Source of the DNA: Wohlfahrtiimonas chitiniclastica DSM 18708
GTDB lineage: Bacteria; Pseudomonadota; Gammaproteobacteria; Cardiobacteriales; Wohlfahrtiimonadaceae
Direction of reading: 5' to 3'
NCBI RefSeq assembly: GCF_000375345.1
Contig: NZ_AQXD01000001.1
Location: 58,807-122,806, forward strand
Length of the DNA: 64,000 nucleotides
Part shown: positions 55,137-62,689 of the stretch, one piece after another
Numbering within the stretch: the stretch's first letter is position 1
Layout: each line of letters starts with the position of its first letter
Translations under genes and position numbers: made by a program
The notes under the pieces: model-generated
The model's database searches: none
Told to the model about the DNA's origin: nothing
Seen by the model: only the letters and a program-made list of their open reading frames with translations

Positions 55137-56492
55137 TTATTCCTCCTGACTGTCGGGTGCATGTGCACGCAAACGACCAATGGTTAAGTTGCTGTCATTG
55201 AGATATTTTTGTGCCACCTGTTGAATTTGCTCAGGGGTCACTTTTTCTAAATAGCTCACCAAATTGTCACGGTTTTGCCAGCCTTCACCGGTGGTTTCAG
55301 CTGCGCCAATGGCCATCGCTTGCGAATAGATGGAGTCTTTGGCATAAATCTGCTCGGTGCGATAGGCAGTGAGGATTTTTTTGAGTTCTTCTTCACTGAC
55401 CAATGTGGTTTGCAGTTCATTGATGGCGGCTTTGAGCTCAGTTTCCAATGTTTCTAACGCCACACCTTCAGCAGGCACCGCACTTAAAAAGAAAGTGGTG
55501 TCATAACGCGCGCCTTCATTGTAGTAGCTTGAAGCATCGAGGGATTGCTGCGTCTCTTTGACCAGTTTTTTCGGTAAACGCGCGGTTGTACTGCCACTTA
55601 AAATCTCTGAGGCGAGCAATAGGGCATACGCTTCTTCTTTATGCTCAGTGCTGTTGATGCTTGGGACTTTGTACGCCATAAAAAGCACCGGTAGATTTGC
55701 AGGCGCTGCCATGTCAATGTATTTTGTGGCGTTTTGTGGCACTTCAAAGTTATTTTCTCGAACGATTTTAGCGCCGCGTGGAATCTCCCCAAAGTATTGC
55801 TGAACCATTTGATGGGTTTTTTCAGGATCCACATCCCCGACAATCACGACGGTTGCATTGTTTGGGCGATAAAATTCATTGTACCAGCTTTGTAAATCTG
55901 ACAACGTCCAGCTTTCAATTTCTGGCATCCAACCAATGATGGGATTGCGATAAGCGTTCGTTGTCCAAACAGTGGCATTAAACGCTTCATAAAAGAGGGC
56001 TTGCGGATTGCTGTCTGTGCGCATGCGGCGCTCTTCTGCCACCACTTGACGCTCTGGTGCAAAGTCTGCTTCTTTGAGCACAAGATTGTGCATGCGATCA
56101 GATTCTAAGCGTAAACTGGTCTCTAATTCCCAGCTGGGCAAAATCTCAAAATAAGCCGTGTAATCGTAAGAGGTAAAGGCGTTGTCTTTCCCACCTAAGT
56201 TCGCCACGATGGTGGAGTGTTCATTTGGGCCAAGGGTTGGCGTGCCTTTGAACATCATGTGTTCAAGCATGTGTGAGATGCCACCTTTGCCGCGTGGCTC
56301 ATCAACTGAGCCGACTTTATACCACACCATGGTGATGGCAACGGGGGCTCTGTGATCTTCGCGCACAATGAGTTTTAAGCCATTGTCTAGGGTGTATTCA
56401 TGGGTCGGTTGTGTTGTAATGTCGTTATTTCCGTAGCTGATGGCCATCACAGATAATGTGGTGATGGCAGCCAATTTTTTAAAAAATGCCAT
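55137..56492 (-). CDS. Periplasmic M16 zinc peptidase, catalytic subunit
   Basis: 451 residues, N-terminal signal-like segment (about 1-20). The inverted zinc motif 'HMLEH' (His74, Glu77, His78) and the third ligand Glu153 in 'VVAEERRM' are correctly spaced. Related to pitrilysin/PqqL-type peptidases; substrates are probably small peptides. First of the two-gene operon. Confidence 0.92.
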   Translation of the reverse strand: MAFFKKLAAITTLSVMAISYGNNDITTQPTHEYTLDNGLKLIVREDHRAPVAITMVWYKVGSVDEPRGKGGISHMLEHMMFKGTPTLGPNEHSTIVANLGGKDNAFTSYDYTAYFEILPSWELETSLRLESDRMHNLVLKEADFAPERQVVAEERRMRTDSNPQALFYEAFNATVWTTNAYRNPIIGWMPEIESWTLSDLQSWYNEFYRPNNATVVIVGDVDPEKTHQMVQQYFGEIPRGAKIVRENNFEVPQNATKYIDMAAPANLPVLFMAYKVPSINSTEHKEEAYALLLASEILSGSTTARLPKKLVKETQQSLDASSYYNEGARYDTTFFLSAVPAEGVALETLETELKAAINELQTTLVSEEELKKILTAYRTEQIYAKDSIYSQAMAIGAAETTGEGWQNRDNLVSYLEKVTPEQIQQVAQKYLNDSNLTIGRLRAHAPDSQEE

Positions 56493-56519
56493 GTCACGCT
56501 CCTTATTCAGTCAGGTGAA

Positions 56520-57242
56520 TTATAGGGTGAAGGTTTGTCCTGTGGTGAACGGGCGGGCATCATCATTTAAATCAATGATGTGTGTGATGACATCTGCCAC
56601 TTTTTTTGCATCACGGTTGCCAGAAGGTGAGACGCTGTAACGCATTGCTGAGTTTAAGCACACAGGATCGATGCTGTTGAATTGAATTTTTTCTTGGGAT
56701 TCAAACTCGCCGGCAAAGAGTTTCATTAACGTATTTAAGCCAGCTTTTGCGACGGCATAACTGCCCCAGTAAGCTTGTGAGCCATCGGCCACTTCAGCGT
56801 GGTCAAAAAAGATCACCGAACCACGTTCAGCTTTATTTAACAACGGTAACATGGCTTGCGTTAAATAGAAAGGCGTATTTAATGTGGTGTTGATGCTCAA
56901 TAACCATTTTTCAGGATTGGTGTGGGCAAGGGGCGTTAAGTTCCCAAGATTGGCCGCAGTGTGCACGATGCCATCGAGTTTCCCAAATTCAGCCGCCAAT
57001 GTTTCATAGAGCGCATAGTAATCATCATTGCTGCATTTAGCAAAATCCATGTACAAAATGGCAGGTTCAGGGCAACCGGCGGCCACGATTTGATCATATA
57101 AATCTTCCACGATCTTTTGCTTTTTCTCGCGGGCAAGCAGAACAACGGTGGCGCCTTCTTTTGCTAAGGCCAATGCGCTGTTGCGGCCCACCATGCCTGT
57201 AGAACCGGTGATTAAAATGACTTTATTGGCTAAACGACTCAT
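56520..57242 (-). CDS. YciK-like short-chain dehydrogenase with altered motifs
   Basis: 240 residues. Overall it matches YciK ('SAMRYSVSPSGNRD' region, 'GSYAVAKAGLNTLMKLF'). The catalytic YxxxK is present (Tyr-Ala-Val-Ala-Lys), but the nucleotide loop is 'TGSTGMVG' (TGxxGxxG spacing of extended SDRs rather than TGxxxGxG), and at the catalytic Ser position, 13 residues before Tyr, I read Ala in 'IFFDHAEVADG'. Function unknown in the family. Overlaps ubiG by four bases; ubiG-yciK linkage is also seen in pseudomonads. Confidence 0.82.
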   Translation of the reverse strand: MSRLANKVILITGSTGMVGRNSALALAKEGATVVLLAREKKQKIVEDLYDQIVAAGCPEPAILYMDFAKCSNDDYYALYETLAAEFGKLDGIVHTAANLGNLTPLAHTNPEKWLLSINTTLNTPFYLTQAMLPLLNKAERGSVIFFDHAEVADGSQAYWGSYAVAKAGLNTLMKLFAGEFESQEKIQFNSIDPVCLNSAMRYSVSPSGNRDAKKVADVITHIIDLNDDARPFTTGQTFTL

Positions 57243-57955
57243 TTCTCTTCCTCTTTTGCAGCGAGTGTTGGCTTTTGTGCATATAACAGATAGTTCATGG
57301 ACAAATCTTTTGTTAAATAAGCCACACGATTGAAGGGGTTAAAGCTCATGCCGCGGCTGTCTTTGACGGCTAAACCAGCATTTTCACAATAGGTGTACAA
57401 CTCAAATGGCGTGATGAATTTATCAAATTCATGCGTGCCTTTCGGTACGATTTTTAGCACCGTTTCCGCTGCAAAAATCACCAATTGCTTGGCTTTAAAT
57501 GTGCGGTTGATGGTGGATAAAAAGAGTTTGCCACCGGGTTTTAACAGTTTGCTGCACGCATCTAAAATCGATTGTGGATCGGGGACGTGCTCAAGCATTT
57601 CAAGGCACGTGACCACATCATAAGTGTTTGGTTGTAAATCGGCCAATGCCTCAACGGTGGAGAGTTGATAGTCAATGTCAAGGCCAGAGATTTTTGCATG
57701 TTCGCGCGCCACTTCTAATGCGCCGATGGCTAAATCAACGGCTGTGGTGGTTGCGCCGCGCTTTGCTAAACCTTCGGCGATGATGCCGCCACCGCAGCCG
57801 ACATCTAGGGCTTTGATGCCATGTAAATTGGCATGCTCGGTAATGAATTCAAAACGCGTGGGATTAATGTCATGGAGCGTTTGAAAGCTGCCATTGGGCG
57901 TCCACCAATCGTGTTGGTTGAATTTGCTGATCTCATCTTGAGAGACATTGTCCAT
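57239..57955 (-). CDS. ubiG: Ubiquinone biosynthesis O-methyltransferase UbiG
   Basis: 238 residues, E. coli length. SAM motif I 'ALDVGCGGGIIAEGLAKRG', post I 'AVDLA', and the UbiG opening 'FNQHDWWTPNGSFQTLHDIN'. It performs both O-methylations in ubiquinone synthesis. It is followed by yciK with an ATGA overlap and preceded by cvpA 14 bp away. Confidence 0.95.
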   Translation of the reverse strand: MDNVSQDEISKFNQHDWWTPNGSFQTLHDINPTRFEFITEHANLHGIKALDVGCGGGIIAEGLAKRGATTTAVDLAIGALEVAREHAKISGLDIDYQLSTVEALADLQPNTYDVVTCLEMLEHVPDPQSILDACSKLLKPGGKLFLSTINRTFKAKQLVIFAAETVLKIVPKGTHEFDKFITPFELYTYCENAGLAVKDSRGMSFNPFNRVAYLTKDLSMNYLLYAQKPTLAAKEEEK

Positions 57956-57969
57956 ATCGATTCTCCTAA

Positions 57970-58581
57970 CTATGATTGATTGTGCTGTTGCGCAGGGGTG
58001 GATTTAGGGCTTTGTAAATCTGATTGCAACAGTTTAGAGAGTTCACTGATGTTGATCTGTTGTAAGAATTTTTGTGGGAGGAATTTAGCAATGAAGTTTG
58101 CGCTTGATTCCACAAATGGCGTCAATTGTGATTTTTGCCACATCGGAATGCTGTTTAAGCCCACATTCATGGCAAATAGGCCTAAAAATGCCACGATTAA
58201 CCAGCCACGCAATACGCCAAAGCCCATGCCTAAGATGCGATCAATGAAGGAGATTTTCAAAAAGCGAATGAGCAGAGAAATCCCTAAATTCACAAGACCG
58301 GCCAAAAATAGAATGCCTAAAAAGGTGATGGCATAACTTAAAATAGAGACGAGTAACTCTTCTGTCGAGCCTTCTGTGGGATTTAAGTCAATTTTGCCTT
58401 TTGTGATGGAATGCAATTGATCCGGCAGCATCGCCGCCACATCTTGAGAGAAGTAGGCAGCGCCCCAAAAGGCAACGATCCATACAAGCAAAGAGAGGGC
58501 TTCGGTGATGAGCCCTCTGAAAAATGCAATGACGGTCGATAATCCAATGATGCCAATGATGGCGATGTCGATGTAGTTCAT
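57970..58581 (-). CDS. cvpA: CvpA family membrane protein
   Basis: 203 residues with about four membrane segments and the CvpA core 'NYIDIAIIGIIGLSTVIAFFRG' (in part) plus 'DRILGMGFGVLRGWLIV'. CvpA was found through colicin V production and matters for envelope integrity. The order accD-folC-SPOR-cvpA is conserved in gammaproteobacteria, but purF, which usually follows, is replaced by ubiG here. Confidence 0.92.
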   Translation of the reverse strand: MNYIDIAIIGIIGLSTVIAFFRGLITEALSLLVWIVAFWGAAYFSQDVAAMLPDQLHSITKGKIDLNPTEGSTEELLVSILSYAITFLGILFLAGLVNLGISLLIRFLKISFIDRILGMGFGVLRGWLIVAFLGLFAMNVGLNSIPMWQKSQLTPFVESSANFIAKFLPQKFLQQINISELSKLLQSDLQSPKSTPAQQHNQS

Positions 58582-58600
58582 AAGGTCCTAATTTACTCGA

Positions 58601-59335
58601 TTATTGAATTTGAATGATGTAACTGTTCACGCCTTGGCGTTTTAATTCCGCTTGTACATTTTTGGCATTGTCTTGGGTTTTAAGGGGCCCAATGCGCACT
58701 TTGTATTGCTTAGAGATTAACGCCACTTCAGAGGCATAACCGCGGCGCTTGTATTCATTCATCACACGCGTGGCATTTTCGCGACTGCTGTATGAACCGA
58801 CTTGCACATACCATGTGAATTTAGGCTGAGCAGCGTTTGCACTTTGGGTGTTTTGGCTTTGTGCAGAGCCGATGAGCTCAATTTTAGGCAACGGCGCGGG
58901 TTTAGTGTTGGCAGGTTTCGCTGCGTTATTGTTGGGCTTAGACTGATTTTGCGTCGGCTGTTTATTCGGTTTATTTTGCAATTGTGCTTGTGGGGCTTGC
59001 ACGGCTTTGCCCTGTTGATTGGCTTGTGCTAACAATTGCTCTGCAATGGACACATTGTTGTCAATCGGCAGTGAGGGCTGATTGTCCGTCACCGCTTCCC
59101 ACATATTTTCTGTGATGGGTTCATGGACAGAGGGCGACACAGGACGCGCATCGACAGGTGGTGTGATGGTTGCAGGTTCATCATATGTACTTGCATAGAA
59201 GTCATCTTCTTGTTCGACGGCGGTATTTTCCGGCACATGATAATCATCGGATGATAATAAATTTGGAATGATCCAAAGACCTAAAGCGATGAGTGCGATG
59301 CAGCCGACAATGCGTTGTTGAAGTTTTTTATTCAT
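58601..59335 (-). CDS. SPOR domain protein (DedD-like)
   Basis: 244 residues: an N-terminal inner-membrane anchor (about 8-27), a long Gln/Asn/Pro/Ala-rich linker (about 30-165) and a SPOR domain at the C-terminus ('WYVQVGSYSSRENATRVMNE', 'YKVRIGPLKT'). Position between folC and cvpA matches DedD, which binds septal peptidoglycan and supports division. It is the second SPOR protein in the window after the DamX-like one. Confidence 0.9.
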   Translation of the reverse strand: MNKKLQQRIVGCIALIALGLWIIPNLLSSDDYHVPENTAVEQEDDFYASTYDEPATITPPVDARPVSPSVHEPITENMWEAVTDNQPSLPIDNNVSIAEQLLAQANQQGKAVQAPQAQLQNKPNKQPTQNQSKPNNNAAKPANTKPAPLPKIELIGSAQSQNTQSANAAQPKFTWYVQVGSYSSRENATRVMNEYKRRGYASEVALISKQYKVRIGPLKTQDNAKNVQAELKRQGVNSYIIQIQ

Positions 59336-59340
59336 GGTTT

Positions 59341-60618
59341 TTATCTCGGGTTAATCCAATTCAATCCTTCGCTGACTGTGTGGAATGATCCAAACACCAA
59401 AATTATAGCATCATTTTGCTGAATTTCTGTCGCCATTTGACAAGCATCCGCCACAGAATGGGCAGTATGTATTTGTGTTGTCTCTGACAAAATGGGGGCG
59501 ATTCTTGCTTTTAATGCCTCTGAACTTTGTCCGCGATCACCCTCTAAACCTGCCAGCACCCATGTATCAATATCATCTTTAAGAGCATGGGCAAGGTTTG
59601 CAGCATCTTTATCTTTGAGCATGCCAAGGACAGCAATCACAGGGCGATTGTGGGCTTTAAAGGGCGCAAGCAATGCATGTAAAATAGTAGCGCCTTGCGG
59701 ATTGTGCGTCACATCAAAATAAAATTCACGATGTTGATGCACAACTTTTTGAAAGCGGCCTTGTAAACGCGTGTTTTGTAAGCCTTTGGCAATCACAGAT
59801 TCTGTCAATTGATCCGCCATTGGGCTATGGAGCAGTGCGCTGATGGCAGCGGCGGCATTTTGCAATTGATGCATGCCTTGAAGACGCGGCATTGGCAAGG
59901 TGAATGTATGTGTTTTAAAGCGATATTGCCATGCATGGTCATGGATCGCAGCATAATGAAAATCGCAGCCGGCTTCAATCAAAGTGGCATGCTGTTTAGC
60001 GGCTTGATTTAAAATCGAGACATTCGGTGCGGATTCAGCAGTGATCACAATGCTATGATCCTTAATGATGCCTGCTTTTTCATGGGCAATTTCTGTGATG
60101 GTATTGCCAAGAAGGTTTGTGTGGTCTAAGTCAATGGGCGTGATGACAGCAACATTGGCATCCACAATGTTTGTAGCATCAAGACGCCCCCCTAAACCCA
60201 CCTCTAAAATGGCAATCGCCACATGGTGCTTTTTAAAGAGATAAAAAGCGGCTAAGGTGGCAAATTCAAAGTAGGTGAGGGTGATGTCACCGCGCGCCGT
60301 TTGAATGGCTTCAAACGCTTCAATGATCTCATCATCTGTGGCTTCATGCCCATTGATGACAATGCGCTCATTGAAGAGATGCATGTGTGGGGATGTATAC
60401 AAGCCATAGCTTGTGCCCGCAGCTTCACAAATGGCAGCTATGGTATTGGTGGTCGAACCTTTGCCATTCGTGCCTGCAACCGTGATGATGAAGGGCGCAA
60501 TGGGCGTCACATTGAGGGTTTGATAAACTTTTTTGATGCGTTCTAATTTAAAATCCATCGCTAATGGATGGATTTTTTCAAGTTCAATTAACCACTCATT
60601 TAGAGTTTTATTTGGCAT
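59341..60618 (-). CDS. folC: Dihydrofolate synthase/folylpolyglutamate synthase
   Basis: 425 residues from ATG 60618 ('[18 protein letters not shown]'), near E. coli's 422. P-loop '[14 protein letters not shown]', '[13 protein letters not shown]', '[13 protein letters not shown]' and '[10 protein letters not shown]' are family motifs. It adds glutamates to folates. The frame is open upstream to 60729, but that lies within accD; the chosen start overlaps accD by 11 bp. Confidence 0.95.
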   Translation of the reverse strand: MPNKTLNEWLIELEKIHPLAMDFKLERIKKVYQTLNVTPIAPFIITVAGTNGKGSTTNTIAAICEAAGTSYGLYTSPHMHLFNERIVINGHEATDDEIIEAFEAIQTARGDITLTYFEFATLAAFYLFKKHHVAIAILEVGLGGRLDATNIVDANVAVITPIDLDHTNLLGNTITEIAHEKAGIIKDHSIVITAESAPNVSILNQAAKQHATLIEAGCDFHYAAIHDHAWQYRFKTHTFTLPMPRLQGMHQLQNAAAAISALLHSPMADQLTESVIAKGLQNTRLQGRFQKVVHQHREFYFDVTHNPQGATILHALLAPFKAHNRPVIAVLGMLKDKDAANLAHALKDDIDTWVLAGLEGDRGQSSEALKARIAPILSETTQIHTAHSVADACQMATEIQQNDAIILVFGSFHTVSEGLNWINPR

Positions 60619-61519
60619 TCTCGTCTTTTTCGTCCACTTTTTCAAAAGAGGTTTCGGTAAATGGCTCAGGTAAATTACCCATTTTTGACAATAAAGAGGC
60701 GATTTGATTGCGCATTTCACGGCGGTCAATGATCATATCGATCGCGCCTTTTTCCAATAAGAATTCACTTTGTTGGAAGCCTTCAGGTAATTTTTCACGC
60801 ACAGTTTGTTCGATGACGCGTGGACCTGCAAAACCAATGTAGGCTTTAGGTTCAGCGATGATCACATCGCCAAGCATGGCAAAGCTTGCAGATACGCCGC
60901 CATAAGTTGGGTGCGTTAATACGGAGATGAATGGAATGTGTTCATCATTCATTTTACCGATGATGGCAGAGGTTTTTGCCATTTGCATCAAAGAGGTTAA
61001 ACCTTCTTGCATACGTGCGCCGCCACTGGCTGCAAAGACGATCAAAGGTCTACGTTCTGCAAAGGCTAAATCAGCTGCGCGCTTAAAGCGTTCGCCCACC
61101 ACAGAACCCATGGATGCACCCATGAAGTCAAATTCAAAAGCACATGCCACAACTGGGATGTTTTTCAATGTACCGCCCATTGCGATCATTGCATCTCTTT
61201 CGCCGGTTGTTTTTTGAGCATCGTTGATGCGCACTTTATAGGATTTTACATCTTTAAAGCCTAAGAAATCGATGGGCTCTAACTCTGCGCCAATTTCGTG
61301 GGTAGAATCAGTGTCTAAGAAGTTGATGAGACGACTTCTTGCCGAGATTTTCATGTGATGATTACATTTCGGACAAACGTTTAAGTTTTGTTCTAGCTCT
61401 TGTTGATAGAGAATCGAATCACAACTTTTACAGTTTTTCCAGATGCCCTCAGGTACCTTCTTGTTAGAATGGGTACTCTTGATGCGCATTGGATTAAGAC
61501 GTTCGAACCATGAACTCAT
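60608..61519 (-). CDS. accD: Acetyl-CoA carboxylase carboxyltransferase subunit beta
   Basis: 303 residues. N-terminal zinc ribbon '[20 protein letters not shown]' with CxxC pairs, then the crotonase-like domain with '[12 protein letters not shown]' and '[17 protein letters not shown]'. With AccA it transfers the carboxyl group to acetyl-CoA in fatty acid synthesis. Start ATG 61519 has AAAGGTG seven bases upstream; a GTG three codons earlier is less likely. Confidence 0.97.
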   Translation of the reverse strand: MSSWFERLNPMRIKSTHSNKKVPEGIWKNCKSCDSILYQQELEQNLNVCPKCNHHMKISARSRLINFLDTDSTHEIGAELEPIDFLGFKDVKSYKVRINDAQKTTGERDAMIAMGGTLKNIPVVACAFEFDFMGASMGSVVGERFKRAADLAFAERRPLIVFAASGGARMQEGLTSLMQMAKTSAIIGKMNDEHIPFISVLTHPTYGGVSASFAMLGDVIIAEPKAYIGFAGPRVIEQTVREKLPEGFQQSEFLLEKGAIDMIIDRREMRNQIASLLSKMGNLPEPFTETSFEKVDEKDENAK

Positions 61520-61633
61520 TGGATACACCTTTAATAAGTTTGAAAGTGGATTGGCAATGATAAATTATTCTCGTTAAATACTCAATAGAACACAATTTAA
61601 TGGCATTTTAATGCGAGCGAATGAAAAAGGGCG

Positions 61634-61639
61634 TATAAT
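61634..61639 (+). promoter_or_regulatory. Probable sufU -10 element
   Basis: Perfect TATAAT about 45 bp before the chosen sufU start, in the 130-bp region divergent from accD. No clear -35 (weak AT-rich bases at the right distance). No IscR-type box recognised. Confidence 0.45.
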
Positions 61640-61678
61640 TGTGAACTCTTTTAGTCCTATATGGTGAGCGAGACGACA

Positions 61679-62134
61679 ATGATGGATTCAGATTTGCAGG
61701 CATTGTATCAAGAAGTGATTCTTGATCATAACAAAAAACCTCGTAACTTTCGCGTGATTGATCCGGCTACACATGCAGCGCGTGGTCACAATCCATTGTG
61801 CGGGGATCAAATCAAAGTATTTTTAACCGTTGATGACAATGGCGTGATTCAGGATGTCTCTTTTAAAGGGGAAGGTTGCGCGATTTCTACGGCATCAAGC
61901 TCATTGATGACCGAAGCGGTTAAAGGCAAAACGATCGAAGAAGCGGAAAAGTTATACAACGTTTTCCATGATGCGGTCACGACAGATGAAGACGTAGATA
62001 CGAGTGAGCTTGGACGTTTAGCAATTTTAACAGGTGTGAAAAAATATCCTGCCCGCGTTAAATGTGCCACATTGGCATGGCATGCCTTGCATGCAGCCCT
62101 CACAGAAAATGAAGAACCTGTGAAAACAGAGTAA
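61679..62134 (+). CDS. sufU: SufU-type iron-sulfur scaffold/sulfur-transfer protein
   Basis: About 151 residues. 'LYQEVILDHNKKPRNF', 'NPLCGDQI', 'GEGCAISTASSSLM' and 'RVKCATLAWHAL' give the three conserved cysteines. The insert of about 20 residues before the last cysteine and the lack of the LPPVK motif favour SufU over IscU. SufU works with SufS and the SufBCD complex. In-frame ATGs at 61661, 61679 and 61682 are possible; GAGCGAGA favours the inner ones. No other suf core gene is visible around it. Confidence 0.9.
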   Translation: MMDSDLQALYQEVILDHNKKPRNFRVIDPATHAARGHNPLCGDQIKVFLTVDDNGVIQDVSFKGEGCAISTASSSLMTEAVKGKTIEEAEKLYNVFHDAVTTDEDVDTSELGRLAILTGVKKYPARVKCATLAWHALHAALTENEEPVKTE

Positions 62135-62146
62135 GAAGGATTGAGC

Positions 62147-62533
62147 ATGAGTGAAGAGAAATCCCCAAACGACGCAGTCATCTATTATGCTGAAGGCGTT
62201 GAAAAAACCGAAGCGAGTGAAGCGGTGGTTGAAGAGATCATCAATAACTTAAAGCGTGTGTATGACCCAGAAATTCCTGTGGACATCTACGAGCTTGGGT
62301 TGATTTATGTGATTGAGTTTTTAGATACGACAGAAGATCACTTTAAAATTAAAATTGACATGACATTAACCGCACCCGGTTGCCCGGTGGCTGGCTCAAT
62401 GCCAGAATGGGTGCAAAATGCTGTGATGGCAACCCCAGGGATTGATGATTGCCATGTGGATTTAGTGTGGGAACCCTTCTGGACCCCTGAGCGCATGTCA
62501 TTGCGTGCGAAGTTAGAGTTGAATATGCTCTAA
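62147..62533 (+). CDS. sufT: SufT / MIP18 (DUF59) iron-sulfur assembly protein
   Basis: 128 residues with 'YDPEIPVDIYELGLIYVI' and 'MTLTAPGCPVAGSMPEWVQ', the DUF59 signature with its conserved Cys. In SUF operons this protein (SufT) helps Fe-S maturation under high demand. It follows sufU after 12 bp; AAGAAGGA precedes ATG 62147 by six bases, so the upstream in-frame TTG is rejected. Confidence 0.92.
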   Translation: MSEEKSPNDAVIYYAEGVEKTEASEAVVEEIINNLKRVYDPEIPVDIYELGLIYVIEFLDTTEDHFKIKIDMTLTAPGCPVAGSMPEWVQNAVMATPGIDDCHVDLVWEPFWTPERMSLRAKLELNML

Positions 62534-62549
62534 ATTTTATGGTGACACC

Positions 62550-62577
62550 AAAAGCCCCTGTTTTGGGGCTTTTTTTA
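62550..62577 (+). terminator. Terminator after sufT
   Basis: AAAAGCCCC (62550-62558) with GGGGCTTTT (62565-62573), six-base loop, T-run. Confidence 0.87.
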
Positions 62578-62615
62578 TTGTTTTGTATGAAAAAAGAACA
62601 AATATTGAAATTAGT

Positions 62616-62644
62616 TTGCAAATGAGAATTGTTATCAATATTAT
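62616..62644 (+). promoter_or_regulatory. Fur-controlled promoter of the TonB-dependent receptor
   Basis: TTGCAA (62616-62621), 17-nt spacer, TATTAT (62639-62644). A Fur-box-like 19-mer at 62618-62636 (GCAAATGAGAATTGTTATC) matches the consensus at 14 of 19 positions and fills the spacer, so iron-loaded Fur would block the promoter. Confidence 0.75.
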
Positions 62645-62689
62645 CTCATCTTGTTCGATTAAGTCGTTGTATGTAATTAAGAGGCATTC

